From Botrimarina hoheduenensis (GTDB lineage: Bacteria > Planctomycetota > Planctomycetia > Pirellulales > Lacipirellulaceae), in NCBI RefSeq assembly GCF_007859815.1, contig NZ_SJPH01000002.1, positions 171,824-235,823 on the forward strand: 64,000 bases of DNA, in the 5' to 3' direction. Each line of letters begins with the position of its first letter. The first letter of the stretch is position 1. Made by a program: the position numbers and the translations under genes. Shown piece by piece: positions 40,289 through 48,933 of this stretch. Under the pieces are notes generated by a model. It saw only the letters and a program-made list of their open reading frames with translations. It had not been told where the DNA came from and ran no database searches.

Positions 40289-40831
40289 AGCGCATCGCCG
40301 TGATGGATCTTGAGGGTGCGCCGCTGGCAGTTGCTAGCAGGGCTCGCATCGGCTTTTTTTTCGCGTCGAACAAAATCGCCCTTGCTGCGTTCGGTCGAGC
40401 CCCGTAACTTCCGCCCCACACGTGTCGGGGGCCGCGGCTGATTACGCCTCGCCCCGACGCCGCTCTCTCACAAATCAGCTCAGCGAACCACGTGGCGAGA
40501 GACGCCCTTCAAAGGCGTCGCTCACCGGGCGGTAGGCAGTGGCAAGGAAGCCGCTCCACCGCTTGCGTCCACTCCCGACGCCTTAGCCGCTTTTCGGCCG
40601 ATCCCTCCCCCCTTCGGCCAAAGGGCTGCTGCAGCGTCCAATCGCTCCCGGAAAAGTTTCCCGTCCTCCGCCCCCCTGGGACGTGTGCTTTTCTGGGAGC
40701 TTTTTTTATGCGCGGTCGGTGGGGTAACGCCGCCCACCCTTCGGCGTTGTGGCGAGGCCGCTGGGTCATTAGACTCCGCGACCCCTCCCCCCTCCCCCCC
40801 CACTTTGGAAGACGTCACGGACGACGCTCCC
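40262..40831. other. Intergenic region between carB and kdsD
   Basis: About 570 bp. It holds the end of the tandem repeat and a strong + strand terminator (40644-40707), which lies 380 bp after carB and may close a separate short transcript. A small hairpin (GACGCC/GGCGTC, 40501-40519) also lies in it. No ORF here has family support. Confidence 0.5.
40644..40707 (+). terminator. Strong long-hairpin terminator, possibly of an unannotated small RNA
   Basis: GCTCCCGGAAAAG (40644-40656) pairs with CTTTTCTGGGAGC (40688-40700) over 13 bp with one G-U pair. Inside it CGTCC/GGACG (40662-40666/40679-40683) adds a further stem. Seven T's follow (40701-40707). It is 380 bp from the carB stop, so it may terminate an RNA starting within the gap. 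Confidence 0.75.
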
Positions 40832-41932
40832 ATGGCTGCCAGCACGGCTCTCCGCCTCGATTCGATATCGCCACCTAGTCAGCTTGCGCCGGCTCAGCAA
40901 TTGGCAGCGGCACGCGAGGTGCTTCGCCGCGAGGCGATTGCGCTCTGGCAGGTCTCGCACCGGCTGGGCGAAGAGCTGAACGACGCGCTGAACTTGCTCC
41001 ACGCCTGCCGCGGTGCCGTGATCGTGACCGGTATGGGTAAGGCGGGGCTCATCGGCCGAAAAATCGCCGCGACCCTCGCCTCGACCGGCGCCACCAGTCA
41101 CTTCATGCATCCGGCCGAAGCCTTCCACGGCGATCTGGGGCGTGTCCGCTGCGGCGACGTGGTGCTGATGCTCTCGCAAAGCGGAGAGACCGGCGAGGTG
41201 CTGCAACTGTTGCCAAGCCTCGATCAAGCTGGCGTGCCGATCATCGCGATCACCGCGAACGGGCAGAGCACCGTCGGCCGCGCGGCGCGGGTCGTTCTGC
41301 CGCTGGGAGAACTCGACGAGGCGTGCTCGCTGGGGCTGGCTCCGAGCACCACTACCACCGCCATGCTGGCACTCGGCGACGCGCTAGCTTTAGTGCTCAG
41401 TTCGATGCGGGGCTTCACCGCGGAAGACTTCGCTCGCTACCACCCGGGCGGATCGCTGGGGCGCAAGCTGGCGCGGGTTGATGAGGTGATGCGTCCGCTT
41501 GTGGATTGTCGTGTCGCGCTCGTGACGCAAACGGTCCGTCAAGTGATTGTTGGCTGTGGCAAGCCCGGTCGTCGCACAGGTGCGGTCATGCTCGTTGATG
41601 CGGCGGGCAAACTTGCGGGCCTGTTTACGGATAGCGATCTGGTCCGACTGTTCGAAGCCCGCGACGAAGCGGCGTTGGACGAGCCTGTCTCGCAACGGAT
41701 GGTTGCCAGCCCGACAACGATCGGCAGCGGTGCCCGCATGAGCGAGGCGATCAAACTGCTGGCCGATCGAAAGTTCAGCGAGCTACCTGTCACCGATCCC
41801 GCAGGCAAGCCGATCGGAATGATCGACGTGACCGACGTTGTCGAGGCCCCCGAAGCAATGGCGCAAGCCGACCCCGTACCCTCAACCCCGGTGCGGATCT
41901 TCCCTGGCGAGGACGTCTATGCGGCGGGTTGA
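40832..41932 (+). CDS. kdsD: Arabinose-5-phosphate isomerase (SIS + CBS domains)
   Basis: 366 residues from ATG 40832; upstream in-frame codons (from 40685) look non-coding. Residues ~35-200 form a SIS sugar-isomerase domain (VTGMGKAGLIGRKIAATLAS, SQSGETGEV, RGFTAEDFARYHPGGSLGRKL with the likely catalytic His at 204). A CBS pair follows (about 215-345). KdsD/KpsF interconverts ribulose 5-phosphate and arabinose 5-phosphate, the first step to Kdo. The stop TGA and the next GTG are directly adjacent, consistent with an operon with kdsC. Confidence 0.93.
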   Translation: MAASTALRLDSISPPSQLAPAQQLAAAREVLRREAIALWQVSHRLGEELNDALNLLHACRGAVIVTGMGKAGLIGRKIAATLASTGATSHFMHPAEAFHGDLGRVRCGDVVLMLSQSGETGEVLQLLPSLDQAGVPIIAITANGQSTVGRAARVVLPLGELDEACSLGLAPSTTTTAMLALGDALALVLSSMRGFTAEDFARYHPGGSLGRKLARVDEVMRPLVDCRVALVTQTVRQVIVGCGKPGRRTGAVMLVDAAGKLAGLFTDSDLVRLFEARDEAALDEPVSQRMVASPTTIGSGARMSEAIKLLADRKFSELPVTDPAGKPIGMIDVTDVVEAPEAMAQADPVPSTPVRIFPGEDVYAAG

Positions 41933-41947
41933 GTGTCGCGGTCGAAA

Positions 41948-42499
41948 ATGAGCCTACCTATGATGGATGAATCCGAACTACCGCGCCGCGCCGCGCAGGT
42001 CCGCCTGCTGCTTTCGGATGTGGATGGCGTCATGACCGACGGGTCGCTCACCTTTGACGTTGAAGGCCGTGAGCTGAAGACCTTTAATGTGCGTGACGGC
42101 CTGGGGATCAAGCTGTGGCGCCGCTCGGCCGGTGAGTTTGGCATTATCACGGGCCGCAGCTCGACAATTGTCACCAAGCGCGCCGAAGAGCTCAGCCTAT
42201 CGATCGTTCATCAGGGCGTTCAAGACAAGCTGCCGATTGTGCGGCAGATCGCGGCCAACCACGGTATGGACTTAGCCGAGGTCGCCTACATCGGCGATGA
42301 CCTGCCCGATCTCCCCGTGGTGAGCGCGGTGGGATTTGGCGTGGCGGTCGGAGACGCGTGTCCTGAACTGCTGGCTGCCGCCGACCACACAACGTTGCTG
42401 CCTGGGGGCCGCGGGGCGGTGCGTGAGCTTATCGAGACGTTGCTGCGTGCGTCGGGACGCTGGCAACTTGCCGACGCCCAGGGGCTTGCTTCCACCTAA
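41948..42499 (+). CDS. kdsC: 3-deoxy-D-manno-octulosonate 8-phosphate phosphatase
   Basis: 183 residues from ATG 41948 (a GTG at 41933, directly after the kdsD stop, would give 188). A short HAD-superfamily phosphatase of the KdsC type: DVDGVMTDG at 24-32 (nucleophile D24 and acid D26), FNVRDGLGIKLW, GIITGRSS and IGDDLPDLPVV. It releases phosphate from Kdo 8-phosphate to give Kdo for LPS. Lies between kdsD and the OstA-like gene, all +, with short gaps. This makes a Kdo operon. Confidence 0.92.
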   Translation: MSLPMMDESELPRRAAQVRLLLSDVDGVMTDGSLTFDVEGRELKTFNVRDGLGIKLWRRSAGEFGIITGRSSTIVTKRAEELSLSIVHQGVQDKLPIVRQIAANHGMDLAEVAYIGDDLPDLPVVSAVGFGVAVGDACPELLAAADHTTLLPGGRGAVRELIETLLRASGRWQLADAQGLAST

Positions 42500-42526
42500 G
42501 TCCGTTTTCTCACCAACCCAGTCACT

Positions 42527-45500
42527 GTGTACCGTCGTCTCCGTAACGCCGTTGTGACGCTGCTCGCCCTCTTGGCGGCGTATCACACCTACACGCTGAC
42601 GGTGGCACCGCGACTTGATCCGCCCCCGTTGGTGGCGGCGCAAGCGGACGCGGACGATCCGTGGGATCAGGTTCAGCACGCGGTGGAGCGTTATCAGCGC
42701 CTGCTCGCGAATTATTTTCCGCCCGGGCACTGGACCCTCACCGGGTCTCCCAAGGTGCTGGAGCACACCGCGGCCAACGCGTTGCTGGTTTACGGCGATC
42801 TGAGCAAGGACCGTTTTGGTCGGGTTGATATCACCAACACCGCGGTGGTGTTCTTTCCCACACCGCGGCGGGGCATGAACGACGCGCCGCCTGACGCGAT
42901 CGTGATCGATGCGCCCGGTGTCGCCAAATTGCAATTTGACGAGGCTTTCAATCCAACCAAGGGAACTTTCGGGTGGCCGAAACGCGGCCTCTTCGAGGGA
43001 GAGATAACGATCCGTAGCGCGATGAACGATCCGGGTCCTGAAGATGATCTGTTCGTTCGTACTCGCGACCTTCGGCTCGAAGGGCTGCTGATCTCGAGCG
43101 ACGCCGAGGTTGTGGGACGGATCGGTGCCAGCGAGGCTTCGGGCCGCGTGCTCGAGATCCAGCTGCTGGAAGACCCCAACGCTGCGCCAGATGGGGTGGC
43201 TGCCGCGCTGGGGGTAGCGGGAGTGGCTTCGCTCGAAGTGCGACACGACGTGCGTGCAAGGGTGGAAATCCCCGCGTCGTCGCCGGCTAGCCCCGTCGTT
43301 GTTGCCGCCGGACAAGGACAACCCATCGCCCCGGTTTATGCGGAACGCGCCATCCGGTTGGCTTCGGCGCAAATGGCACCGACGACCGAGCCGGTTGATG
43401 CCCGCTGCGCCGGCTCGTTCCGATTCGACTTCACCACCTTTACCGCGTCGCTTCAAGACGACGTGCGGATAGTGCGTCCTCGGCCCGAGGGTCCCCCCGA
43501 CACGCTTGTGTGCGATGAGCTGCGAGCGCGTTTTGCGCGGTCCGATGGTGCCAGTATCTCGATCAGCCCGATCGACGAACCGGATCTTGCCCGCAGCCAG
43601 ACTGCCACACTGGGTGCCCTCAAGATCGATCGGGTTGAAGCCCTCGGATCCCCCGCAAAGATTGAATCTCCCAGTGTTCTCGGCGGGGCCGAGGGAAGAC
43701 GGATTCAGCTGTGGCTGGGTACGCCGCGGTTGCGGGTCGAAGGAGTGCCCGGGGATCGTCTGGCGATGGTCGCCTACGGTCTGAACGAAGCCCGCGCTGC
43801 CTGGATCGATTATGAAGCACCGCCGGCGAGTTCCGGGCGTGCGCTGGGCAACCTGTCGATGGCGGGACCCGGTTGGATGCGCGTTGCGACTCGCGCTGGC
43901 GATCCCACCCGACTGGTCGAGGCGCGTTGGAAAGGGATAGCAAGCAGCGATGGGCGTCCCTCTGAAGCGGTGCGCTTGGTGCGCGACAAAGGCGGTAATC
44001 CGCTGCTGATCGCCGAGGGCGAGCCGGAGATCGCCGCCGCCGAGGTCGGGTGGTTGAAAGCGGCGCGGCTCGAAGCGTCGCTGGTCGAACTCGCGGGAGA
44101 CGGCCGCGAAGGCCCCGTTGTTGAAACGCCGTTGTCTCGCGGCGCGGCTTCGCAGGGTTTCTTGGTGCGCACGATCCGCGCCGCAGGCGGGGTCGATTTT
44201 CGCGGTGCCGAGCTCGAAGGGCGTGTTGACCGACTTCGCGCAAACTTTCAGCCTGCTCCCCCTACCGCGGATTCAGAGCCGGTGAGTGGCACGCTTGCGC
44301 TCACGCCCGCCACCGGCGTCTCGGTCGCTCCGGACAGGGTTCAGCCATCGACCCTCAATCAGAGCGCTCCCAGCCGATACCGCGTGACCGGTGAAGAGCT
44401 TGAGCTTTCAGTCACTCTTAGAGGCCGTCGCGCGGAACCCACCGAAGCCGTTTGCCGCGGCGAAGTTGAGCTACGGCAGGTACTCGCTGCGGCCCCGCGG
44501 CGAGACGCGAACGGCGAACCCGAGCAACCTTTTGTCGTGCGCGGCGCTGCGCTGCGGGTGGAGGGCATCTCAGAGCCCGGTGTGCGGCTGACGGTCTTGG
44601 GAAGCGTTGCCGAGGATTCAGCCAACACAGCCGACAGCGGACGCGCCGAGGTTCAGGCCAAGGGGGTTCATCTCTTTGCACGTGATCTGCATGTCGATCA
44701 GCAATCGGGCCGCGCCTGGATCGAGGGGCCCGGCGATGCCCGCATCCGACTGAGCCAGACGGGCGCCACGGGTGGGCTGCTTGGCTCGCTCGGTCCCGAA
44801 GCAAAACTCAGTTGGCGCGACGGACTCGAACTGCTCGGAGATCGGCTTGTCGCGCGGGGCGAGGTTTTTGCCGAGACTCCGCAGCAGTGGCTCCATTGCG
44901 CGGAGTTAGCCGCTCGATTCACGCGACCCATCGATCTGCGCGAGGGGGTTTCAGGACGATTGGAAGTCGCCCGCCTCGACGCGGGCGGCGGCGTCTCGAT
45001 TGACCATCGCACGATTGACCCGCAAGGTCAGACGTCGCACCAACGGCTGCAACTCAAGACACTGGGCGCGGATCTCCGCTCGGGCGAGCTCGGCGGAGAA
45101 GGGCCCGGTTGGCTTCGCAGTGTGCACCTTGCCGGTGCCGCGCAGCAGATTACCACGGGGGCAGGCGTCAACGGCATAGTCGGCGGAAATGGCGGGCTCC
45201 GTATGTTGCGGGTCGACTTCCGCCGCGGCTTAAGCGGCAACATAAACACACGCGTGGTTCGCTTTCATGAACGTGTCAGCGCGCTGTATACACCGGTGCT
45301 GGCATGGGACGATCAGCCCCCGCCGGTGAGCTCAGCCGGTCCGCCGCCGGGAGCCGTCACGCTCGCCTGCCGCGAGCTGCGGCTGAGCGAAGATCCGGCC
45401 AGCCGTTACGCCGTTGCCCCCTCTTCGGCGCAAGGGACGTCGATCGGGCCAATCGAAGCCCAAGCGACAGGAGCCGTCCGCCTGGAGGGCCGACCCGAGG

Positions 45501-45766
45501 GTGCTGATCCGAGCAACTCACAGGCCTTTGCCGCCGAGGCCGTGGTCGCTAGCTATAGCCAAGCAAAAGAGGTGTTTGTGCTAGAGGGCGACGTCAACCG
45601 CAGCGCCACCATCTGGCGCCAAGCCGCCCCCGGCCGCCAACCCGAGCGGGTTGATGGCCGCAAGCTGCTGTACTGGCCCAAGCTCGATAAGTTCAAGTAC
45701 GAGGACGTGCGCGGCGGGACGATCTACGGTGCCGGCACGCAGCCCGGAGCGGCGGGTCTGCGCTAA
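42527..45766 (+). CDS. Very large OstA/LptC-like envelope protein
   Basis: 1079 residues from GTG 42527 (28 bp after kdsC). One hydrophobic N-terminal segment (about 9-21) suggests a membrane anchor or signal. The rest is beta-rich and repetitive, with OstA/LptA-type strand segments such as 'LRLEGLLISSDAEVVGRIGASEAS', 'RRIQLWLGTPRLRVEG', 'ATGAVRLEGRPEGADPSNSQ' and 'SYSQAKEVFVLEGDVN'. LptC and LptA carry LPS from inner to outer membrane, and gene order kdsD-kdsC-LptC is known in Gram-negative bacteria. Here the protein is about five times the usual LptC length, so it may combine several bridge domains. Similarity is by pattern only; repeats are diverged. The C-terminal end repeats the strand WPKLDKFKYEDVRGG. 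Confidence 0.7.
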   Translation: MYRRLRNAVVTLLALLAAYHTYTLTVAPRLDPPPLVAAQADADDPWDQVQHAVERYQRLLANYFPPGHWTLTGSPKVLEHTAANALLVYGDLSKDRFGRVDITNTAVVFFPTPRRGMNDAPPDAIVIDAPGVAKLQFDEAFNPTKGTFGWPKRGLFEGEITIRSAMNDPGPEDDLFVRTRDLRLEGLLISSDAEVVGRIGASEASGRVLEIQLLEDPNAAPDGVAAALGVAGVASLEVRHDVRARVEIPASSPASPVVVAAGQGQPIAPVYAERAIRLASAQMAPTTEPVDARCAGSFRFDFTTFTASLQDDVRIVRPRPEGPPDTLVCDELRARFARSDGASISISPIDEPDLARSQTATLGALKIDRVEALGSPAKIESPSVLGGAEGRRIQLWLGTPRLRVEGVPGDRLAMVAYGLNEARAAWIDYEAPPASSGRALGNLSMAGPGWMRVATRAGDPTRLVEARWKGIASSDGRPSEAVRLVRDKGGNPLLIAEGEPEIAAAEVGWLKAARLEASLVELAGDGREGPVVETPLSRGAASQGFLVRTIRAAGGVDFRGAELEGRVDRLRANFQPAPPTADSEPVSGTLALTPATGVSVAPDRVQPSTLNQSAPSRYRVTGEELELSVTLRGRRAEPTEAVCRGEVELRQVLAAAPRRDANGEPEQPFVVRGAALRVEGISEPGVRLTVLGSVAEDSANTADSGRAEVQAKGVHLFARDLHVDQQSGRAWIEGPGDARIRLSQTGATGGLLGSLGPEAKLSWRDGLELLGDRLVARGEVFAETPQQWLHCAELAARFTRPIDLREGVSGRLEVARLDAGGGVSIDHRTIDPQGQTSHQRLQLKTLGADLRSGELGGEGPGWLRSVHLAGAAQQITTGAGVNGIVGGNGGLRMLRVDFRRGLSGNINTRVVRFHERVSALYTPVLAWDDQPPPVSSAGPPPGAVTLACRELRLSEDPASRYAVAPSSAQGTSIGPIEAQATGAVRLEGRPEGADPSNSQAFAAEAVVASYSQAKEVFVLEGDVNRSATIWRQAAPGRQPERVDGRKLLYWPKLDKFKYEDVRGGTIYGAGTQPGAAGLR

Positions 45767-45862
45767 GCCGCGTAGGCAACGGCCGGCGGCCACGCCCTCG
45801 CGTACCCTGGCCGCGGTAGGGGCGGCTCCTACAGTGCCGAGGCTTGCAGAGAACCGCTTCTC

Positions 45863-46804
45863 TTGACACCGCGCCGCGACGTGCTCTACGCCTACTACAG
45901 CGACCACATCGCTCTGCCGCTACCCGAGAAGCACGCTTTTCCGCGCAACAAGTATCGCTTGGCGCGTGAACGCGTCGAGCGCTTCGCGGACGAACTGGGG
46001 GTTGTGCTGCGGGCCGCCTCCGCAGCGAACGATGAGGATCTGCTGCGGGTGCATACGCCCGCGTATGTGCATCGTGTGCGATCAGGGGAGCTGACCAGCC
46101 AAGAACAACGCGAGATCGGTTTCCCTTGGTCGCCAGGATTCGTCGACCGCTCGCTGCACTCGACCGGGGCAACCGTTGCCGCGGCGCGAGCGGTTTTTGC
46201 GGATCGCGCCGCAGGACGGCAGGCTTGGGGGGTCCACCTAGCGGGCGGCACGCACCACGCCTTCCCGGACCGGGGGCAAGGTTTTTGTGTATTCAACGAC
46301 GCCGCGGTGGCGATCCGCGCTTTGCAAGCCGAAGCGTGCCTCGCCCGTGTCGTGGTGATCGATTGCGATGTCCATCAAGGCAACGGCACCGCGGCGATCT
46401 TTGCTGGTGACGCGTCGGTGTTCACCCTTTCTCTGCACGGGGCCCGCAACTACCCACGGTTGAAGGAGCCGAGCGATCTGGACGTTCCTTTGCCCGACGG
46501 CTGTGAAGACGACGAGTACCTCGCGCAGCTCGCGCAGGCGCTCAACCAGATTGCTCCGCAGCTCGCAGCGGCTGATGCGGTGTTCTACATCGCGGGCGCT
46601 GACCCCCACGAGCAGGATCGGTATGGCCGGATGAAGCTTACCGGCGAGGGGCTCCGCCTGCGCGATCAGCGTGTGCTACAGACCTGTCGAGATTTCGGAC
46701 TGCCGGTTATCGGCATGATGGGTGGCGGGTACGCTCGCGATGTCGAGCTTGTCGCCGAACTGTATGCGAACACCGTCGAGACGATGGCACGGATGGCTCC
46801 CTGA
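45863..46804 (+). CDS. Histone deacetylase-family (class IIa-like) amidohydrolase
   Basis: 313 residues from TTG 45863; GTG 45881 is an alternative. All key family motifs are visible: GGTHHAFPDRGQGFCVFNDA (H131, H132), VIDCDVHQGNG (zinc ligands D169, H171), the zinc Asp in YIAGADPHEQD, and the catalytic-region GMMGGGYARD with its Tyr. Bacterial members deacetylate small molecules such as polyamines or acetyl-lysine; the substrate here is unknown. It follows the OstA-like gene, with 96 bp between, so co-transcription is possible but not certain. No histone-like gene is near. Confidence 0.88.
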   Translation: MTPRRDVLYAYYSDHIALPLPEKHAFPRNKYRLARERVERFADELGVVLRAASAANDEDLLRVHTPAYVHRVRSGELTSQEQREIGFPWSPGFVDRSLHSTGATVAAARAVFADRAAGRQAWGVHLAGGTHHAFPDRGQGFCVFNDAAVAIRALQAEACLARVVVIDCDVHQGNGTAAIFAGDASVFTLSLHGARNYPRLKEPSDLDVPLPDGCEDDEYLAQLAQALNQIAPQLAAADAVFYIAGADPHEQDRYGRMKLTGEGLRLRDQRVLQTCRDFGLPVIGMMGGGYARDVELVAELYANTVETMARMAP

Positions 46805-46878
46805 GCGGGATCCGATCGCTCGTTGCTGAGCACAGCAGAAGTTATTGGCGCCGCTAGGACGCAACCAGTTCGACTCGA

Positions 46879-48249
46879 TTACTCGGGCAACCGGCCCCGC
46901 TCGACCTGGGGCCAAGCGCCGGTAAGTGCTTCGAGAAAAGCCACAAGATCCGATTGCTCATCTACGGACAGATCGAGCGGCTGGATCTTCTCGCTCTGCC
47001 ACGGGTTGCGGTGACCCCCGCCGACGTACCATTCGATTACTTCGTTCAGCGTCGCCAGGGAGCCGTCATGCATGTAGGGCGGCGTTTGCGTAACGTTACG
47101 CAGCGTGGGTGTCTTGAAGGCTCCACGGTCCGCTTCGTTCTTGGTGACGGTGTAGCGGCCCCAATCGATCGTCGTTTCGAGATTGGCAGCAAGCGGCTCG
47201 ACGCGCCGATTGGTATTGATGGTTGCCAAACCGATTCCCAGGTTGTGGTATTGCTCGTCAGAAAAGTTGGCCCCGGCGTGACACTGAAAGCACCCGCCGC
47301 GCTCGCCAAAGAACAGCTTGGATCCGCGCAGGGCAGGTGCCGACAGCGGCATCGCCTCGGTTGCCCGGATCAGCAGGCCATAATCAGCGAGCAACTCGGC
47401 GTCGTCCGCGTCCAAGTCTTCGGGCGCCGCGTCCGCAACAGCGGCGAGGTCATCCGCATTAGCAACCTCAAAGGCGCTACGGCGGGCGCGATGATCCCAC
47501 GGCGTGGGGCCCGTCACCAAGGCCCTTTCGAAACAGGCGAGTGCCAGAGCAGCGTTCTCGATCGTCACCCCCTCGGCGAAGATCGTTTCGAACTGTATCC
47601 GATAACCGAGAACCTGCTCGAGAAGACCGACGACCGCAGCGTGTGAGAAGCCCATTTCGGTGGGATTCGCCAGCGGCCCGATCGCTTGCGCTTCGAGCGA
47701 GTCGGCCCGGCCGTCCCAGAACTGGGCAGCCGAGAGCAACCGATTGGCTGCCGTCGGCGTGTTGCGCGTTCCGAACTGGCCCCGCACGCCAACGCTAAAG
47801 CGTTGGGGATCGGCGAAGCCGTGGTCGGGATCGTGGCACGACGCGCAGCGAATCGTTCCGTCGATCGACAGCCGCGGGTCGAAGAAGAGCTGTCGTCCCA
47901 ACTCGATTTTAGCGCGCGTGAGCGGGTTCGCTTTGAGGCCCTGGCGATCGAGCTCTCCCTGATCGAGGCCCACGGGGAGAACCGGTTGCAGCGCTGCGTG
48001 GTTGGCAGCGTTGGAGAGCCACTTCTGCAACTCCTCTGCCGAGAGCGATCCGGACCCCGGCAGGCCTTGGAGCAGTTCCCCTTCGCCGAGAGGCACACGC
48101 TGCGGCGGTGTCGAAACGTCTGCACCAACTAACCGAAGGCCCTTAGCGGGCGATTCGATTGAGAGGGGCGTCGACGCGCTGGTGATCACGCTTTGCGCAG
48201 CGATCGCCGCGCCAAGGGCGGCGATCGCTAGCGGAGAGGCTCGCAACAT
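46879..48249 (-). CDS. Di-heme cytochrome c peroxidase (MauG-like family)
   Basis: 456 residues. Signal peptide at about 5-27. Two c-type heme sites, C135-ASC138-H139 (RCASCHDPD) and C320-FQC323-H324 (CFQCHAGANF), are 185 residues apart, the spacing of the CcpA/MauG family. Other family segments: NTPTAANRLLSAAQFWDGR, TEMGFSHAAV, FKTPTLRNVTQTPPYMHDGS and LVAFLEALTG. The periplasmic enzyme reduces H2O2 with electrons from a cytochrome or copper protein; MauG relatives modify proteins. No partner gene is next to it. tpx, another peroxide defence gene, follows closely upstream on the same strand order. Confidence 0.92.
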   Translation of the reverse strand: MLRASPLAIAALGAAIAAQSVITSASTPLSIESPAKGLRLVGADVSTPPQRVPLGEGELLQGLPGSGSLSAEELQKWLSNAANHAALQPVLPVGLDQGELDRQGLKANPLTRAKIELGRQLFFDPRLSIDGTIRCASCHDPDHGFADPQRFSVGVRGQFGTRNTPTAANRLLSAAQFWDGRADSLEAQAIGPLANPTEMGFSHAAVVGLLEQVLGYRIQFETIFAEGVTIENAALALACFERALVTGPTPWDHRARRSAFEVANADDLAAVADAAPEDLDADDAELLADYGLLIRATEAMPLSAPALRGSKLFFGERGGCFQCHAGANFSDEQYHNLGIGLATINTNRRVEPLAANLETTIDWGRYTVTKNEADRGAFKTPTLRNVTQTPPYMHDGSLATLNEVIEWYVGGGHRNPWQSEKIQPLDLSVDEQSDLVAFLEALTGAWPQVERGRLPE

Positions 48250-48285
48250 AACAGCAACGGGGAAGTGCGCAGCGGTCGTGCGGCC

Positions 48286-48807
48286 TTAGCCGGCCAGACC
48301 CTTCAATGCGGAAAGTGCCGCCGTGTAGTCAGGCTCTTCCGTGACTTCCGGAACATACTGCGCGTACTGAACAACGCCGTTGGCATCGAGAACGAAAACC
48401 GCACGGCACAGAATCTTGAGCTCTTCGATCAGCGTGCCGAAGGCGTTGCCGAAGGAGCGGTCTTGATAGTCGCTCGCGACGCGCAAGTTGGTGATCGACT
48501 CGGCACCGCAAAAGCGGTTCATGGCAAACGGCAGGTCGAGGCTCACGGTTACAGCGTTAACGGCATCGCCCATTCCGGAGAGATGCTCGTTGAATTTCTT
48601 GGTCTGGATCGCGCAGACGCCGGTGTCCAACGAGGGGACAACGCTCAGGATGGTCGGCTTGCCCTTGAGATCGGCCAGGTCCAGCTTCTGCATCCCCCCC
48701 TCAAAGTAGTGCAGCGTGAAATCGGGGGCGGCGTCGCCAACGGACACCGCTGCGCCGGCCAGGGTCATCGGGTTGCCTTTGAACGTGATCGCACCGGTTC
48801 GGGACAT
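48286..48807 (-). CDS. tpx: Thiol peroxidase (atypical 2-Cys, Tpx)
   Basis: 173 residues. Peroxiredoxin-fold enzyme that reduces hydroperoxides with thioredoxin. The peroxidatic Cys is C65 in SLDTGVCAIQ, and the resolving Cys is C100 in FCGAES, the spacing typical of Tpx. N-terminal part has FKGNPMTLAG, and the C-terminal part VFVLDANGVVQYAQYVPEV. Its electron donor could be thioredoxin reduced by the TrxB at 9.5 kb. It lies 36 bp upstream of the di-heme peroxidase on the - strand, so both may be an antioxidant unit. Confidence 0.96.
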   Translation of the reverse strand: MSRTGAITFKGNPMTLAGAAVSVGDAAPDFTLHYFEGGMQKLDLADLKGKPTILSVVPSLDTGVCAIQTKKFNEHLSGMGDAVNAVTVSLDLPFAMNRFCGAESITNLRVASDYQDRSFGNAFGTLIEELKILCRAVFVLDANGVVQYAQYVPEVTEEPDYTAALSALKGLAG

Positions 48808-48933
48808 TTTTACGCAGAGAGTTGGGGGAGGGACGGGGCTTTGATTGCTGTGGAAGTATGGGCGGACCGGGGCCTATGACAACCCCCGCCCCCCGGGCGG
48901 CCGGCGGCACCGCCGCCTGTAGGAGACCAACGG

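Noticed and set aside
40500-40560. SRP-like or other known ncRNA in the carB-kdsD gap, prompted by a GGCAAGGAAGCC hairpin
   Set aside because: The surrounding sequence does not match the SRP domain IV consensus or RNase P, tmRNA or 6S hallmarks by eye; only the terminator is supported.
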